Source of the DNA: Tieghemiomyces parasiticus
Taxonomy: Eukaryota > Kickxellomycota > Dimargaritomycetes > Dimargaritales > Dimargaritaceae
NCBI GenBank assembly: GCA_027575765.1
Contig: JANBPT010000431.1
Span: 1-36,116 of the forward strand
DNA: 36,116 bases
Direction of reading: 5' to 3'
A program made the translations under genes and the position numbers. Position 1 is the stretch's first letter. Each line of letters begins with the position of its first letter. Of this stretch, positions 20,128 to 29,455 are shown in pieces. The notes beneath the pieces were generated by a model. The model was not told the DNA's origin. It made no database searches and was given only the letters and a program-made list of their open reading frames with translations.

Positions 20128-20836
20128 ATGCTGCTGTACACCGATATCATCACCGGTATGTCTTGCTTTCACCTGTTTGAACCTCGAGCCAAGACTCGGT
20201 TCGACCGATACCATTGGTATACGGCTGCCAACCCGCCACCCACGGTGTCTGCGTGTGCAGAAATCTAGTTGAATACTAGCTCTATTTGCCACTTTCGAGC
20301 TTGGCCACTAACCCAATCACAACCTTCCCCATCCATTCATCCCTTATTCACTAGGCGACGAGATGGTCAGCGATGCCTACCCCATTCAGATCGTCGACGA
20401 CGTCATCATGGAGGTCGATTGCCAGCTCATCACCAAGGGTGCCACTCAGGTCGATATCGGTGCCAACCCCTCGGCCGAGGGTGGTGATGATGAGGGTGTC
20501 GAGGAGTCGGGTGGTGAGCAGGTCAACAACGTGGTTGACTCCTTCCGTCTCCAGTCGACCTCGTTCGACAAGAAGTCCTACCTGACCTACATTAAGGGCT
20601 ACCTCAAGCAGATCAAGGCTGAGCTCGCCAAGAGCAACCCCGATCGCATTCCCGCCTTCGAGGCTGGTGCCCAGAAGTTCGTCAAGAAGGTCGTGGGTGA
20701 CTTCAAGAACTACGACTTCTACACCGGCGAGTCCATGAACCCCGACGGCATGATCGCCCTCCTCAACTTCCGCGACGACGGTGTGACCCCCTACTTCTCG
20801 TTGTTCAAGGATGGCCTTAAGACTGTCAAGCTGTAA
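20128..20836 (+). CDS. TMA19: Translationally controlled tumour protein homologue (TCTP)
   Basis: Small, abundant, ribosome-associated cytosolic protein with roles in stress and growth (yeast Tma19, animal TPT1). Two exons: 20128..20155 and 20355..20836. The intron at 20156-20354 starts GTATGT and ends CTAG in phase 1, rebuilding a Gly codon. The product is 169 residues (yeast 167). It opens MLLYTDIITGDEMVSDAYPI, has the TCTP1-type loop with an acidic stretch near GGDDEGVEE, a helical hairpin around SYLTYIKGYLKQIKAEL and ends with the TCTP signature ALLNFRDDGVTPYFSLFKDG. No family residue appears to be missing. A pyrimidine-rich leader and long T tracts upstream fit strong expression. Confidence 0.98.
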
Positions 20837-20955
20837 ACACCCACTACTGCGCCGTTTATTTCCCCTCCCCCATCGGTCGTTCGTCGGCTTGGGACGGTAT
20901 GTTTCAATCTAACTATCTCTACTGCAGCCAAAAAGCCTTCTTTTACTGAGTATGA

Positions 20956-20961
20956 AATAAA
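20956..20961 (+). terminator. Poly(A) signal of TCTP
   Basis: AATAAA 120 bases after the TCTP stop codon. Confidence 0.5.
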
Positions 20962-21230
20962 ATATCATGCCAGGTAAAATACACTTTTCAGCGTGGTAGT
21001 TTGACCTGGTTTCCAATAACTCGCGAGAGACATCTAGTCTATATGTTGTACCCTCCCTTAGACATTCACTTGAGGTATGGAATGACAGCTGTCGAGTCTT
21101 TAACCTCGTAGATGGAGGGAAAATTTGCCCCATCGCCTCTAAGTTGCATCGAGTACTTTGTTGCTATTGTTTTACCTATAATGATAACCCTACTGGTATG
21201 CTTATTACCTGATAGGGGCGACTCGACCCA

Positions 21231-21333
21231 TGTAATACTCTGTCAGGGTGCGTATCCCGACTAGGGGAGCAACTAGAAGAAAGACCAAGGAAGAGTCGGG
21301 AGCGAGCAGAATAAAATAATAGTATTTATTACA
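21231..21333. repeat. Candidate solo LTR
   Basis: A 103-base segment starts TGTAATA and ends with its exact inverse TATTACA, the TG...CA terminal inverted repeat form of retrotransposon LTRs, and contains a GAATAAAAT polyadenylation-like signal near the right end. The flanking 5-mers (ACCCA and CACTT) do not match, so no target-site duplication supports it. No internal retrotransposon genes are present. Confidence 0.3.
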
Positions 21334-21856
21334 CACTTAATGGCTCTATAATTATGGGCTATTTGTCGTCTTTCAATAGGTGTGGTTTGTGTGATAATGC
21401 GAAACCGTTTGGTGTAGCTTGGGGTACTTGGTTCTGGGGACTATTCTCCCTGAAGAGGACCCGAATCGAGTCGATTCGCTTCCAAAGTCGGAGAACTGCC
21501 GCCTTCTTTTTTTCCTCCAAAGAATACAAATAACCCGTGGCGGAAGTTGTAGGATTCTATCAGGAAGACGGATTCAGAAAAGGAGGCGGCTTCCTTGGTC
21601 AAAGGGGCGCCCTGGAGTGCGCCTCTGTTACAGTCCTATTCATAGTGGAAGAAGGTATTAATCGAGAAACCAAAGATTGTTAAGAACGAATACGTATCCG
21701 GTTAAAGGAAACGCAGTATGCACACTGACACTCAATATAAGCATTCGCCAGCTGCTACGGGGCCAGGTGGGTCTAAGGAAAGAATCCTAGGTACACCATT
21801 GAGAAAGTGAGAGGCCGTTAAGCCGCAATATAGATACCACCAAACCGTTACGGACT

Positions 21857-22807
21857 TTTTAAGTCAAATGGTGTTTATTAAATATAATCACTGTTACCCT
21901 GTACTACTGGGTGAGCCCTTGCTATCCATTTATCCTAGCAGATTCTAGAGTAATTTGACGGGTGTTTAGCTAGCTCCTATTGCCAGGCGTTCACGACTGC
22001 CTCCACTGTGGTGAGCTTCATACCTCCCAGCCGCTGTTTGATATTCCTAAACAGCTGGAGGTCACAAGGAGGCCAGGTCAGTAGGACTGTAGGGAAGGGC
22101 TGGCAGAAGTTTGAGTTAAGGGTTGGTAATGTAGGTACAGGTAGCTGCAGCATGATGCGGTGGTGCATTATCATGGTGAAGCCGCAGGGATATCATAAAG
22201 ATACAACCGAATCCCACCACCTGTGACGAAGGAGTCCAGTAGGTTGTCACTGGCCCTATCTAACTCCTCCAGGAACTCGGTGGCAAAACGTACCTACTAG
22301 TGGTGCTGATTGTTGATGAGGTTATGGGGGAACCAGCAATTGAGGCAACTACATAGCCTCAGGTCCCTGTGCAGGACTTTGTGTATGGCACTAGGGGAAG
22401 TGTGGCGGGCCCGGGTTAGCTGCTCAGCAGTCAGTTGAAGGTTTTCCTCCTGCCGTCTCAGGATCATATTTCCATACAGTTCACCAAGGCCATCTGATGG
22501 GTGGCCAGAACAAGGGTCATCTGTAAAAGAGTAGTGGCCTGTGCGAAAGTAAGCCAGAACCTTGTAGATGGTGGAGCAGTTAGGGGCAACTGGGCCCAAC
22601 TTGGAAGGCAAAACATTAAAAAGATCATCTGCCTTGCGGCCCTCCAGATAGTAATTATAAAAAAGAACCCGTACATCACGCTTGGTTAATTAGGGTGGAG
22701 TGGGGGAGGGGGTTTGAAAAGTAGATATACTGGATGGATTTAAAAAAGCAAGGTGTGAAATCAGAAATGGTTTTAACCTGAAATGATTTATACTAACTGA
22801 CTTGGCA
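21857..22807. mobile_element. Probable limits of the degenerate mariner element
   Basis: Outside the transposase remnant, AAGTCA at 21861-21866 faces an inverted TGACTT at 22798-22803. Alignment inward continues imperfectly (about 12 of 22 positions by eye), which could be eroded terminal repeats. The resulting ~950-base element fits a 1.3-kb mariner minus the observed internal deletion. No clear TA duplication was established. Confidence 0.35.
21977..22689 (-). pseudogene. Broken mariner-family transposase
   Basis: Cut-and-paste DNA transposase remnant. The 5' part (22689 to about 22300) encodes a helix-turn-helix region, with VAPNCSTIYKVLAYFRTGHYSF, TDDPCSGHPSD and a second block LTAEQLTRARHTSPSAIHKVLHRDL, as in mariner DNA-binding domains. 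After an in-frame stop, a middle part has FVTGGGIRLYLYD where the first catalytic Asp (TGDE) is expected but missing. It jumps almost directly to LHHDNAPPHHAAAT (second Asp), so about 90 residues are deleted. A frameshift then separates this from PPCDLQLFRNIKQRLGG (third Asp region), ending in TAG at 21977-21979. An in-frame stop at 22690-22692 bounds the 5' side. It cannot make an active enzyme. Confidence 0.87.
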
Positions 22808-23646
22808 TCATAGGCTTAGTATAGATGACGCAAAATCGTTTGCCAATTTTTAACTGGTGGTCTCAGATTGCAGTGGTCTAAATGAAACCTTCGAAAGTCA
22901 AAGAAGTGGAAGCCCGACAGTTTAGAGAAGTTGGCATGTTTGTGACTTGTCGCCGCCTTGATCCAGATACAAGAAAATGAAGCTGGGACCTTGGGACCGA
23001 GCGGAATCACGCCCTTTACCTTTTGTCTAAAATAGCCTGTGGTGCAATAACACCGGGAAAAGTGAGAAAGCATAACAGTAGAGAGTAAGGACAGGGGGCT
23101 TCAACGGAGCCATGAATACCGTAGGTAAACGGGATTAGGCTATGGTACAGTATGAAGCTGGCAGTAACCATCAGTGTAGAGGTAAAGAAAAAAAGATGTG
23201 ACGGCATGTTGTAGGTGGGTCTCCGCCCACATGGTGTTGTGGCTGCCACTTGTGGGGGGATACGCGATGGGCACATACCATTGAACGAAATGATCATTTC
23301 CATACTCAACGCCCCGTCGTTCACTGTTCGCTTGTGTGTTTGAGCTGGAAACCAAGCAGAGGGTGGAAAGGTGGCGGGGGGGGGGGACGCCGATTGGCGG
23401 GGAAATAGACAGGTAATCGAAAGGCAGGCGTCGAGGTACCCATAGACCTGACGCGTGGGTTCATTTGGCATGGAACAATACTAAGCCTTTAGCCCCTGAG
23501 TACTTCTCCCGTAGGGTGGGAGATTCTTAGGCGGAGGTAGTGAAGGCAAAAATCAAACGATAGCTGCGGCTTACAGTAGTTGCGACTTGTCTCTATCCTT
23601 TTTATGTTCCCATTTTGCCATTTCAGGCCTTTACGTTCCGTTAGCA
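22808..23646. other. Intergenic upstream of RNA14
   Basis: No gene recognised. Contains the RNA14 promoter. The minus frame 23016-23471 (151 codons) has no domain I recognise. A polypyrimidine-AG (CCATTTCAG) ends at about 23627, 20 bases before the RNA14 ATG, and could close a 5' UTR intron. Confidence 0.5.
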
Positions 23647-26600
23647 ATGAGCCAGATTCAACAACTAGAGTCGAAACTGAAGCGGGATCCGCACGACGCG
23701 GCGGCCTGGCACGCCCTGGTGGAGGAATCCCTACGTACGGGTAACGCCGATGCCACCCGCAATGTGTTTGAGCGGCTATTGGCGATTTACCCCACCGCGG
23801 GCGTGTACTGGCGGCGGTACGCCGAATTCGAATTCGGATGTGACCACGACAAGGAGGTGGTGGCCATCTTTAGCAAGGCACTCAACACCGTGTACTCGGT
23901 AGACCTATACGAGTTTTACCTACACTACATCTTCTCGGTCAACACCAATTCCAACGGCCTAGCCGCGTCCCCCGAAAGCCACGGCACCATTGTTCAGGCC
24001 TTCGAATTTGTTGTCAACCGCGTTGGTATCGACCGTAACGCCGGGCCCATTTGGTCCCGGTACCTTGCGTACCTCAAGTCGCTGGAGGTAAGTCCTTTCC
24101 CCCACACAGTTGCGTCAGACATGCCACGGTGGCACCAGGATCCAAACGAAGCTGCACTTGGATTGCCGCTGCCGGCGTCTGGCGATGCGCAGGTCCGCGA
24201 CGGCCCACGAGGCCAGCCCCTGCGTGGGTTCTCTCCCCTCATACCCTGGCGTACTGGGGCTTTGCGACCACCTAGCCCTGTCACACACCGCATAGCGCAC
24301 ACCGTGTATGTTACCTGTCAACAACCCGAGCGCGCTGCAAATAAAAACGTGCAAAATCTGACAAGTTCCATTCTTCACTTTCCCCCTTTTGGGTAGGGAT
24401 GATGGTTCTCATCTCCCCGTCAATGTTTTTATTGGGTCATGCATTATACGAGCCTCACTTTTGCCTCTTTGCCTCTTCCTTCTCCTTCAATTTTTTTTAA
24501 TAGCCCATGAGCCAGATGGACGAGCAGCGCAAAATCGACGATCTCCGCATGAATTACCAGCGGGCCATCGTGATCCCGACCAACCATCTCGAGAAAATCT
24601 GGAAGGAATACGACGCCTTTGAAAATGGACTCAACCGGTTTGCGGTAAGTTGCCCAGCCGTACCGGCGTGCCGTCCATTCGCCAACCTGACCAAGCGCGG
24701 AGGAAGGATTTCTAGCCGACCGCACAGGCGCAGCAGATCAGCGTGGGTGAATCACCACAGGAACTGACCTGAATGGTGCCTTGGCTTCTACACTGTTTCG
24801 TATTTCTTCTTACCCTCCCTCCAGGCCAAGAAATACCTCGCCGAAAAATCGCCGGCCTACATGACGGCCCGCACGGCGTACCGTGAGATTCGCAGCATTT
24901 TTGATCCCGTTAGCAAGAGTGAGCCCCCCTTTTCCCTGCCCGTGCCGCCGACCTGGTCGCGGTCGGAGATAGACTACGTAAGTAAATGCTACGCCTTACC
25001 AGTACTGCCCGTAGATTCGGCCGGAGGATATTAGGCCTCTGAATTCGGACTGACAGTTTTGTATTCCCGACCCCGACCCCGACCCCGGGTGCCCCATCTC
25101 CTCCGTTCCCACTGCCATTGGTACGCTCTTTTTGTCAGCTTAACGCATGGAAACGGTACCTCGCCTGGGAGAAGACCAACCCCTTACGCCTAGAGGAGGC
25201 TGAGGTCAATCACCGGTTGACTTACGCCTACAAACAGGCCTTGCTGGCCCTCCGCTTTTATCCAGAGGTCTGGGTGGAGGCGGGTCAGCACCGACTTAAA
25301 TGCGACGGCGCCACCAAGGCCCTTGAAACCTTAAAGGAGGCCACCGAAGTCCTGCCAAAGAGGTACGTCAGTATGGGCTGGACAGACGCCCGCCACAGGT
25401 GGGTTGTAGTCAGTGCCACCTGTCACCCACAATTCATACCGCTCACCTAGAATTGCCCATCCTTCTTCCCTCTGAACCCCCCCCCCTTCCTACCAGTTCC
25501 CTCGTCCATTTCGTCTACGCCGATGAGCTGGAGGCCGCCAAGGACCTAGCTGGTATGGCTGCCGTGTATGACGGACTTACCACCCGCCTAACCACAGCAG
25601 TCGAGGCACTCAAAGCACGCGAGGAGCGCCAACTGCAGCGGGTACGCGACGCGGTCAGCGCTCGAACCGGTAACCGGCCGGCCGATCGGGCGGCGAGCGA
25701 CGGCCATTCGCTGGCCGATGACGCTGAGCCCCAGGCCAAACGCTCTCGGGTAGACGCCAGCGAGGCCGCCGACCCCGACTCCGAGCTTAGCGACGAGGAC
25801 ATAGATCTGACCGATTTGCCTGGCGGCGATGCTAATGGTACAAGCCCTGGTGGCATACCAGACCTCGGTGGCACCGTGTCGGCCACCCGCACTGACGGCG
25901 ACGACTCGCTGGGCGACATATCGTCACAGAAGCGTGCCGTGGAAAAATTCCTGCAGGCGCGGCTGGAGGCAGTGCGCCACCGCTACGCTAACCGTGTTGA
26001 CCCGCTGATTAAAGAGCTTACCACAGTCAACGTGGTTCATATGCGGGCCGTACGGCGCTCGGAGGGCAACGACGCCTTCCGTAAACTGTTCTCTCGTCTA
26101 AGGCGCCAGACCCATGTGACCTACCACGTCTACGTGGCCTCGGCGATGGTGGAGTATTACTTCAATAAGGACGTTACGGTGGCCGGACGGGTGTTTGAGG
26201 TCGGTCTCAAGCTGTACGACAAGGAACCGGATTACGTCGGACAGTATCTGTACCACCTGATCCGGATCAACGACGATACCAACGCCCAGGCCCTCTTCGA
26301 GCGAGCGGTCACTAACCTGACCATCGACCAGGCCAGGGACATCTGGGACATGTTCCTTGACTACCAGACCAGCTACGGTGACATCCAGGCCTCCCGCCGG
26401 CTGGAGGAGCGGTTCCTGGCCACTTATCCTACTGAGACCCTGCGCGATCGCCTACAGGCCCGTTATAGCGTAGCAGGGCTTGATACTTTGGCCACCCAGG
26501 AACTCGGGATCGAACGGTCCGAACATGACCACAACCAGCGTCCCGTTGATCATCACGAGTCTGCAGGTCACGCCCACCCCCCGTCACAAGTAGCCAACCA

Positions 26601-27569
26601 ACCGCCTCACGGCCGTTTACCGGGTTCTGCCGGCCGACCGGTCGCCGACGAACCCGTGGGTTTACCGGGTGCTGGTGAGCACGTAGTTATTCCCAGTAAA
26701 CACAACATGGAAGGTTTCGATCGCGGGCCAATCCCCAAGGCGGTCCAGCGCCGCCAGGTTCTCGTGTCTGTGACCCCGGAAAAGTTTGCACGCCCCAATT
26801 TCTCCGAGTGGGTGCCATTTAAAGTGGAACCCGAGGCCACGGGGGCCGACAGTGCCGGTAGCACCCACAAGGACGCCGGGATGGACACGGACGAGTACCA
26901 TGTTGCATCCCCAGCGGCTATCGTGACAGCTAACCGCTCGCCCATGGATATCCTCCAGGCATTCTTGAGCTGCCTGCCCCCGCCCCGCCTGTTTAACGGC
27001 CCACCGTTTCCGCCCGAGCTAATTCTACACCAGATCCGCCAGGTCAATATCCCTGAGGTGACCGAGCCTTCTGCTCTCAGCGCCGCATTGGATGCGGAGC
27101 CCGGGACCGGAAGTAGTGGCGGGACTAACCATGGACCGCGACCCTGGTCCCATGGCGCTGGACCCTGGAATCGACCCGGTCGCACCGGCTCGGACGCGCG
27201 GCACCCGCCGCCGCCGCAGCAGCCTCCACCACCTCCTCCGCAGCCTTCGCACACCGACGACGGGTGGCAGCGGCCCGTTCACGATGAGGAGCCGGTCCAC
27301 AGGTGGCTCGACAGCGGGTCGCGCGGACGTGGGCGTGGTGGTGGTTATGGCGGTTTCGGCCCACGGGGGAGAGTAAGTTCATGCTAAGCGCTTGTAGTTT
27401 TAGAGCACACGGTATGGGAGGCGGCACAAGAGAGCCATAGGCCCGATTTATGTTTGACCAGTGCGTGTTCGTTGTGACTAACTCAATGTTCTCCCGTTAT
27501 TCCTCTTACTCTCTCAATCCCACTCTCCGCTGACAGGGCGGCCCGAAGCGCAAGTATGGTAACTACTAA
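23647..27569 (+). CDS. RNA14: mRNA 3'-end processing factor RNA14 (CstF77)
   Basis: HAT-repeat scaffold of the cleavage and polyadenylation complex (yeast Rna14 in CF IA, animal CSTF3). Six exons: 23647-24087, 24504-24644, 24825-24977, 25139-25362, 25497-27372, 27537-27569; all introns are GT-AG and the frame closes at 955 residues. The start is MSQIQQLESKLKRDP. HAT motifs include GVYWRRYAEFEF, NHLEKIWKEYDAFENGLN, LNAWKRYLAWEKTNP and QARDIWDMFLDYQTSYGD. Inside the HAT array, exon 5 carries a polar insert with AKRSRVD and DSELSDEDIDLTDL, a likely nuclear signal and acidic patch. The monkeytail-type segment SPMDILQAFLSCLPPPRLFNGPPF lies near the C-terminus and is followed by a Pro- and Gly-rich tail with GRGRGGGYGGFGPRGR. 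It is longer than the yeast (677) and human (717) proteins. Confidence 0.94.
25066..25088 (+). repeat. CCCCGA hexanucleotide repeat in an RNA14 intron
   Basis: Three to four head-to-tail copies of CCCCGA within the intron 24978-25138, about 50 bases before the 3' splice site. Confidence 0.7.
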
Positions 27570-27996
27570 CTGGTCAAGGATTCACGCCCTTACGTATCCA
27601 AAATACTATACTGTGAAGCAGCGACATACCAGGCTAATAAATTGTCACTGGGACTCTGGGGCGTCACCCGTGCCGTGTTTTGAAATGTAACCGCGTTGAG
27701 GGCAAGTGTTAGGGTTTGCTGCAAGTATGGTCCTTCGAGAACACTTTTGGATGTAGCTTGGGGACATATTTTATTAGGTACTGTCTGCAACTGTCGCAAT
27801 ATCCTACTTGAATAATTTGGTCTTAGGTCGAGGGGCCTCTAGCGTAGCCGATAGAGTCGCTGGAGACAAGTATAGATTTGCAAGTTACCCGGGAATGGGA
27901 TCTCGCCCCCAATCTGTCGGGCATTCCCTCCCTCCCATTCGCCTCATTCCGTCACTCACCTCCGCATCATAAAATTATACACATTCCGCCGATTTT
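27570..27996. other. Intergenic RNA14 / NME6
   Basis: No gene. AATAAA at 27636-27641, 67 bases after the RNA14 stop, is a plausible poly(A) signal. The right part is the promoter of the NDP kinase gene. Confidence 0.55.
27636..27641 (+). terminator. Poly(A) signal of RNA14
   Basis: AATAAA hexamer 67 bases downstream of the stop codon. Confidence 0.45.
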
Positions 27997-28811
27997 ATGC
28001 GACCCTGTGTGATGCCTAACCCCGCCCAAATAACGCTCGCGTTGCTCAAGCCCGACGTGGTGGCAAATCCGATCTTCCGGACCCGGGCCCTGGCGCGCAT
28101 CCGAGCAGACCCCCGGTGGCAAGTTGTTCGGGAGCAAGCTCATGTCGCGTGGACGCCGCAGCAGGCCGAGTGCTTCTATGGGGACCACCGGGGCAAATTC
28201 TTTTACCAGCGCTTGTGCGAGTACATGCTGAGTGGGCCGTTCACAGCGCTGGTGCTCGAAGGCCCGCAGGTCATCCGCGATTGGCGGGGGCTCATCGGGC
28301 CAACAAGCCCTGTCAAGTAAGTGCTGAGTAGTCCAACCGAGATACGGTGGGCGCGAGATTGTCCCTAGGCAGAAAGTCGTGCCCGCATTTGAAGTAGCAG
28401 CATATGGCCCACCTGGTGTCCGGGACCAGACACGCCAGTTCGTCGATATTGAAGCTCGCAAAGTTATTCATCCTTGCCGTCCCCTATGAACCTTGCCCCC
28501 CTTCAGAGCCCGGATCAACCAGCCCGAGACGTTACGTGCCCTTTACGGCCTTACTGATACCCGCAATTCATTCCATGGCTCAGGTAGGCAATGGGATGGT
28601 AGTTCGATCGATATTGGAGACCGTTCAAATATGGCAACTGCAGCCAACCTCGCCCGCGCATTCATCCGTTCTTACAATTGACTCTGACCTTTCTACTTTG
28701 ACCTACTTACATTCTATCGCCCCAGATTCGCCGGATAGCGCCCGGCTTGAAATTCACCACCTATTCAGCGACTTTGACTTTAGCCAGTACGAGTCCTATG
28801 TCAAACGCTAA
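27997..28811 (+). CDS. NME6: NME6-like nucleoside diphosphate kinase
   Basis: NDP kinase family protein, expected to move phosphate from NTP to NDP through a phospho-histidine; animal NME6 is mitochondrial. Three exons: 27997-28316, 28507-28583, 28726-28811. Introns 28317-28506 (GTAAGT) and 28584-28725 (GTAGGC) end in AG, and frames rejoin to give 160 residues. Markers: LALLKPD (Lys18), GDHRGKFFYQRL, EYMLSGPFTALVLEG, WRGLIGPT, then TLRALYGLTDTRNSFHGSDS with the active-site His130, and SARLEIHHLF. The TDTRN..HGSDS form with a short insert is the NME6 subgroup, not the group I enzymes (NxIHGSD). The second ATG (28012) is an alternative start; no clear mitochondrial presequence is seen. Confidence 0.91.
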
Positions 28812-29455
28812 GCGATAAATGGTTCGTGTCGCTGTGGACGCACTTCTCTTTTTCATTTCACTGTTGGAGTGGTTAGGATTCAAACCAGGTACGTTGTTAA
28901 TAAATAGCCATCACTTATGGATGACAGCGACCCTCCCTCCCTGCTTGTTTATCCACTAGTTGAGACATAGGTACATACAATATCTTCGGGAGGAGGGGCC
29001 GTCTCCCATGGTCCTTCGTTGGCTTGGGCCAGGCCCGCAGACTTGGATAGTGCTGATGATGAGGCACTGGAGCAGCCTGCGGCATCGAAGGCCCAGCCTA
29101 CCTGGAAAGGCGGTGTCCCATAGGGGCCACGGGTGGAGTACATCCCCTCCCACTAGCCCCGCCCACGCTCGGTCCCAGACGTAGTCACCTCCACACCCTA
29201 ACCCATCCCGCCAACCCGTTGTGTGACAGCTCCCACTCACTCTCCCACCTAACTAATTCTACCTGAGGGTCCCATACACATCGCCTCTCATCCCCACTTA
29301 GCCTGCCATGCTAGCCAACCCAGCACCGCGGCTACCTGTCCCCTTGTTCCATCCACTCTCCTGACCTCCCCTCTTCCTACCGCACACAATCTTCCTCCCC
29401 ATCCCACACCTTACACCTCATCTCACCCCTGGTCTCCTATTCTCATCCCTCCGCC
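28812..29455. other. Intergenic NME6 / SEC26
   Basis: No gene. AATAAA at 28899-28904 may end NME6. From about 29190 to the SEC26 ATG the plus strand is rich in C and T, consistent with a promoter-leader region. Confidence 0.55.
28899..28904 (+). terminator. Poly(A) signal of NME6
   Basis: AATAAA hexamer 88 bases after the stop codon. Confidence 0.45.

Larger units (their letters stand above)
20837..21976. other. Intergenic downstream of TCTP, possible LTR
   Basis: No protein gene recognised. A possible small solo LTR lies at 21231-21333 (listed separately). The 80-codon plus frame at 21419-21661 has no recognisable product. Confidence 0.5.

Noticed and set aside
23016..23471. 151-codon minus-strand frame upstream of RNA14
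   Set aside because: No domain, no codon bias like the neighbours, and it overlaps the likely RNA14 promoter.
28868..28890. Possible tRNA T-loop (GGATTCAAACC)
   Set aside because: The flanking five-base arms do not pair, and no other tRNA arms are present.
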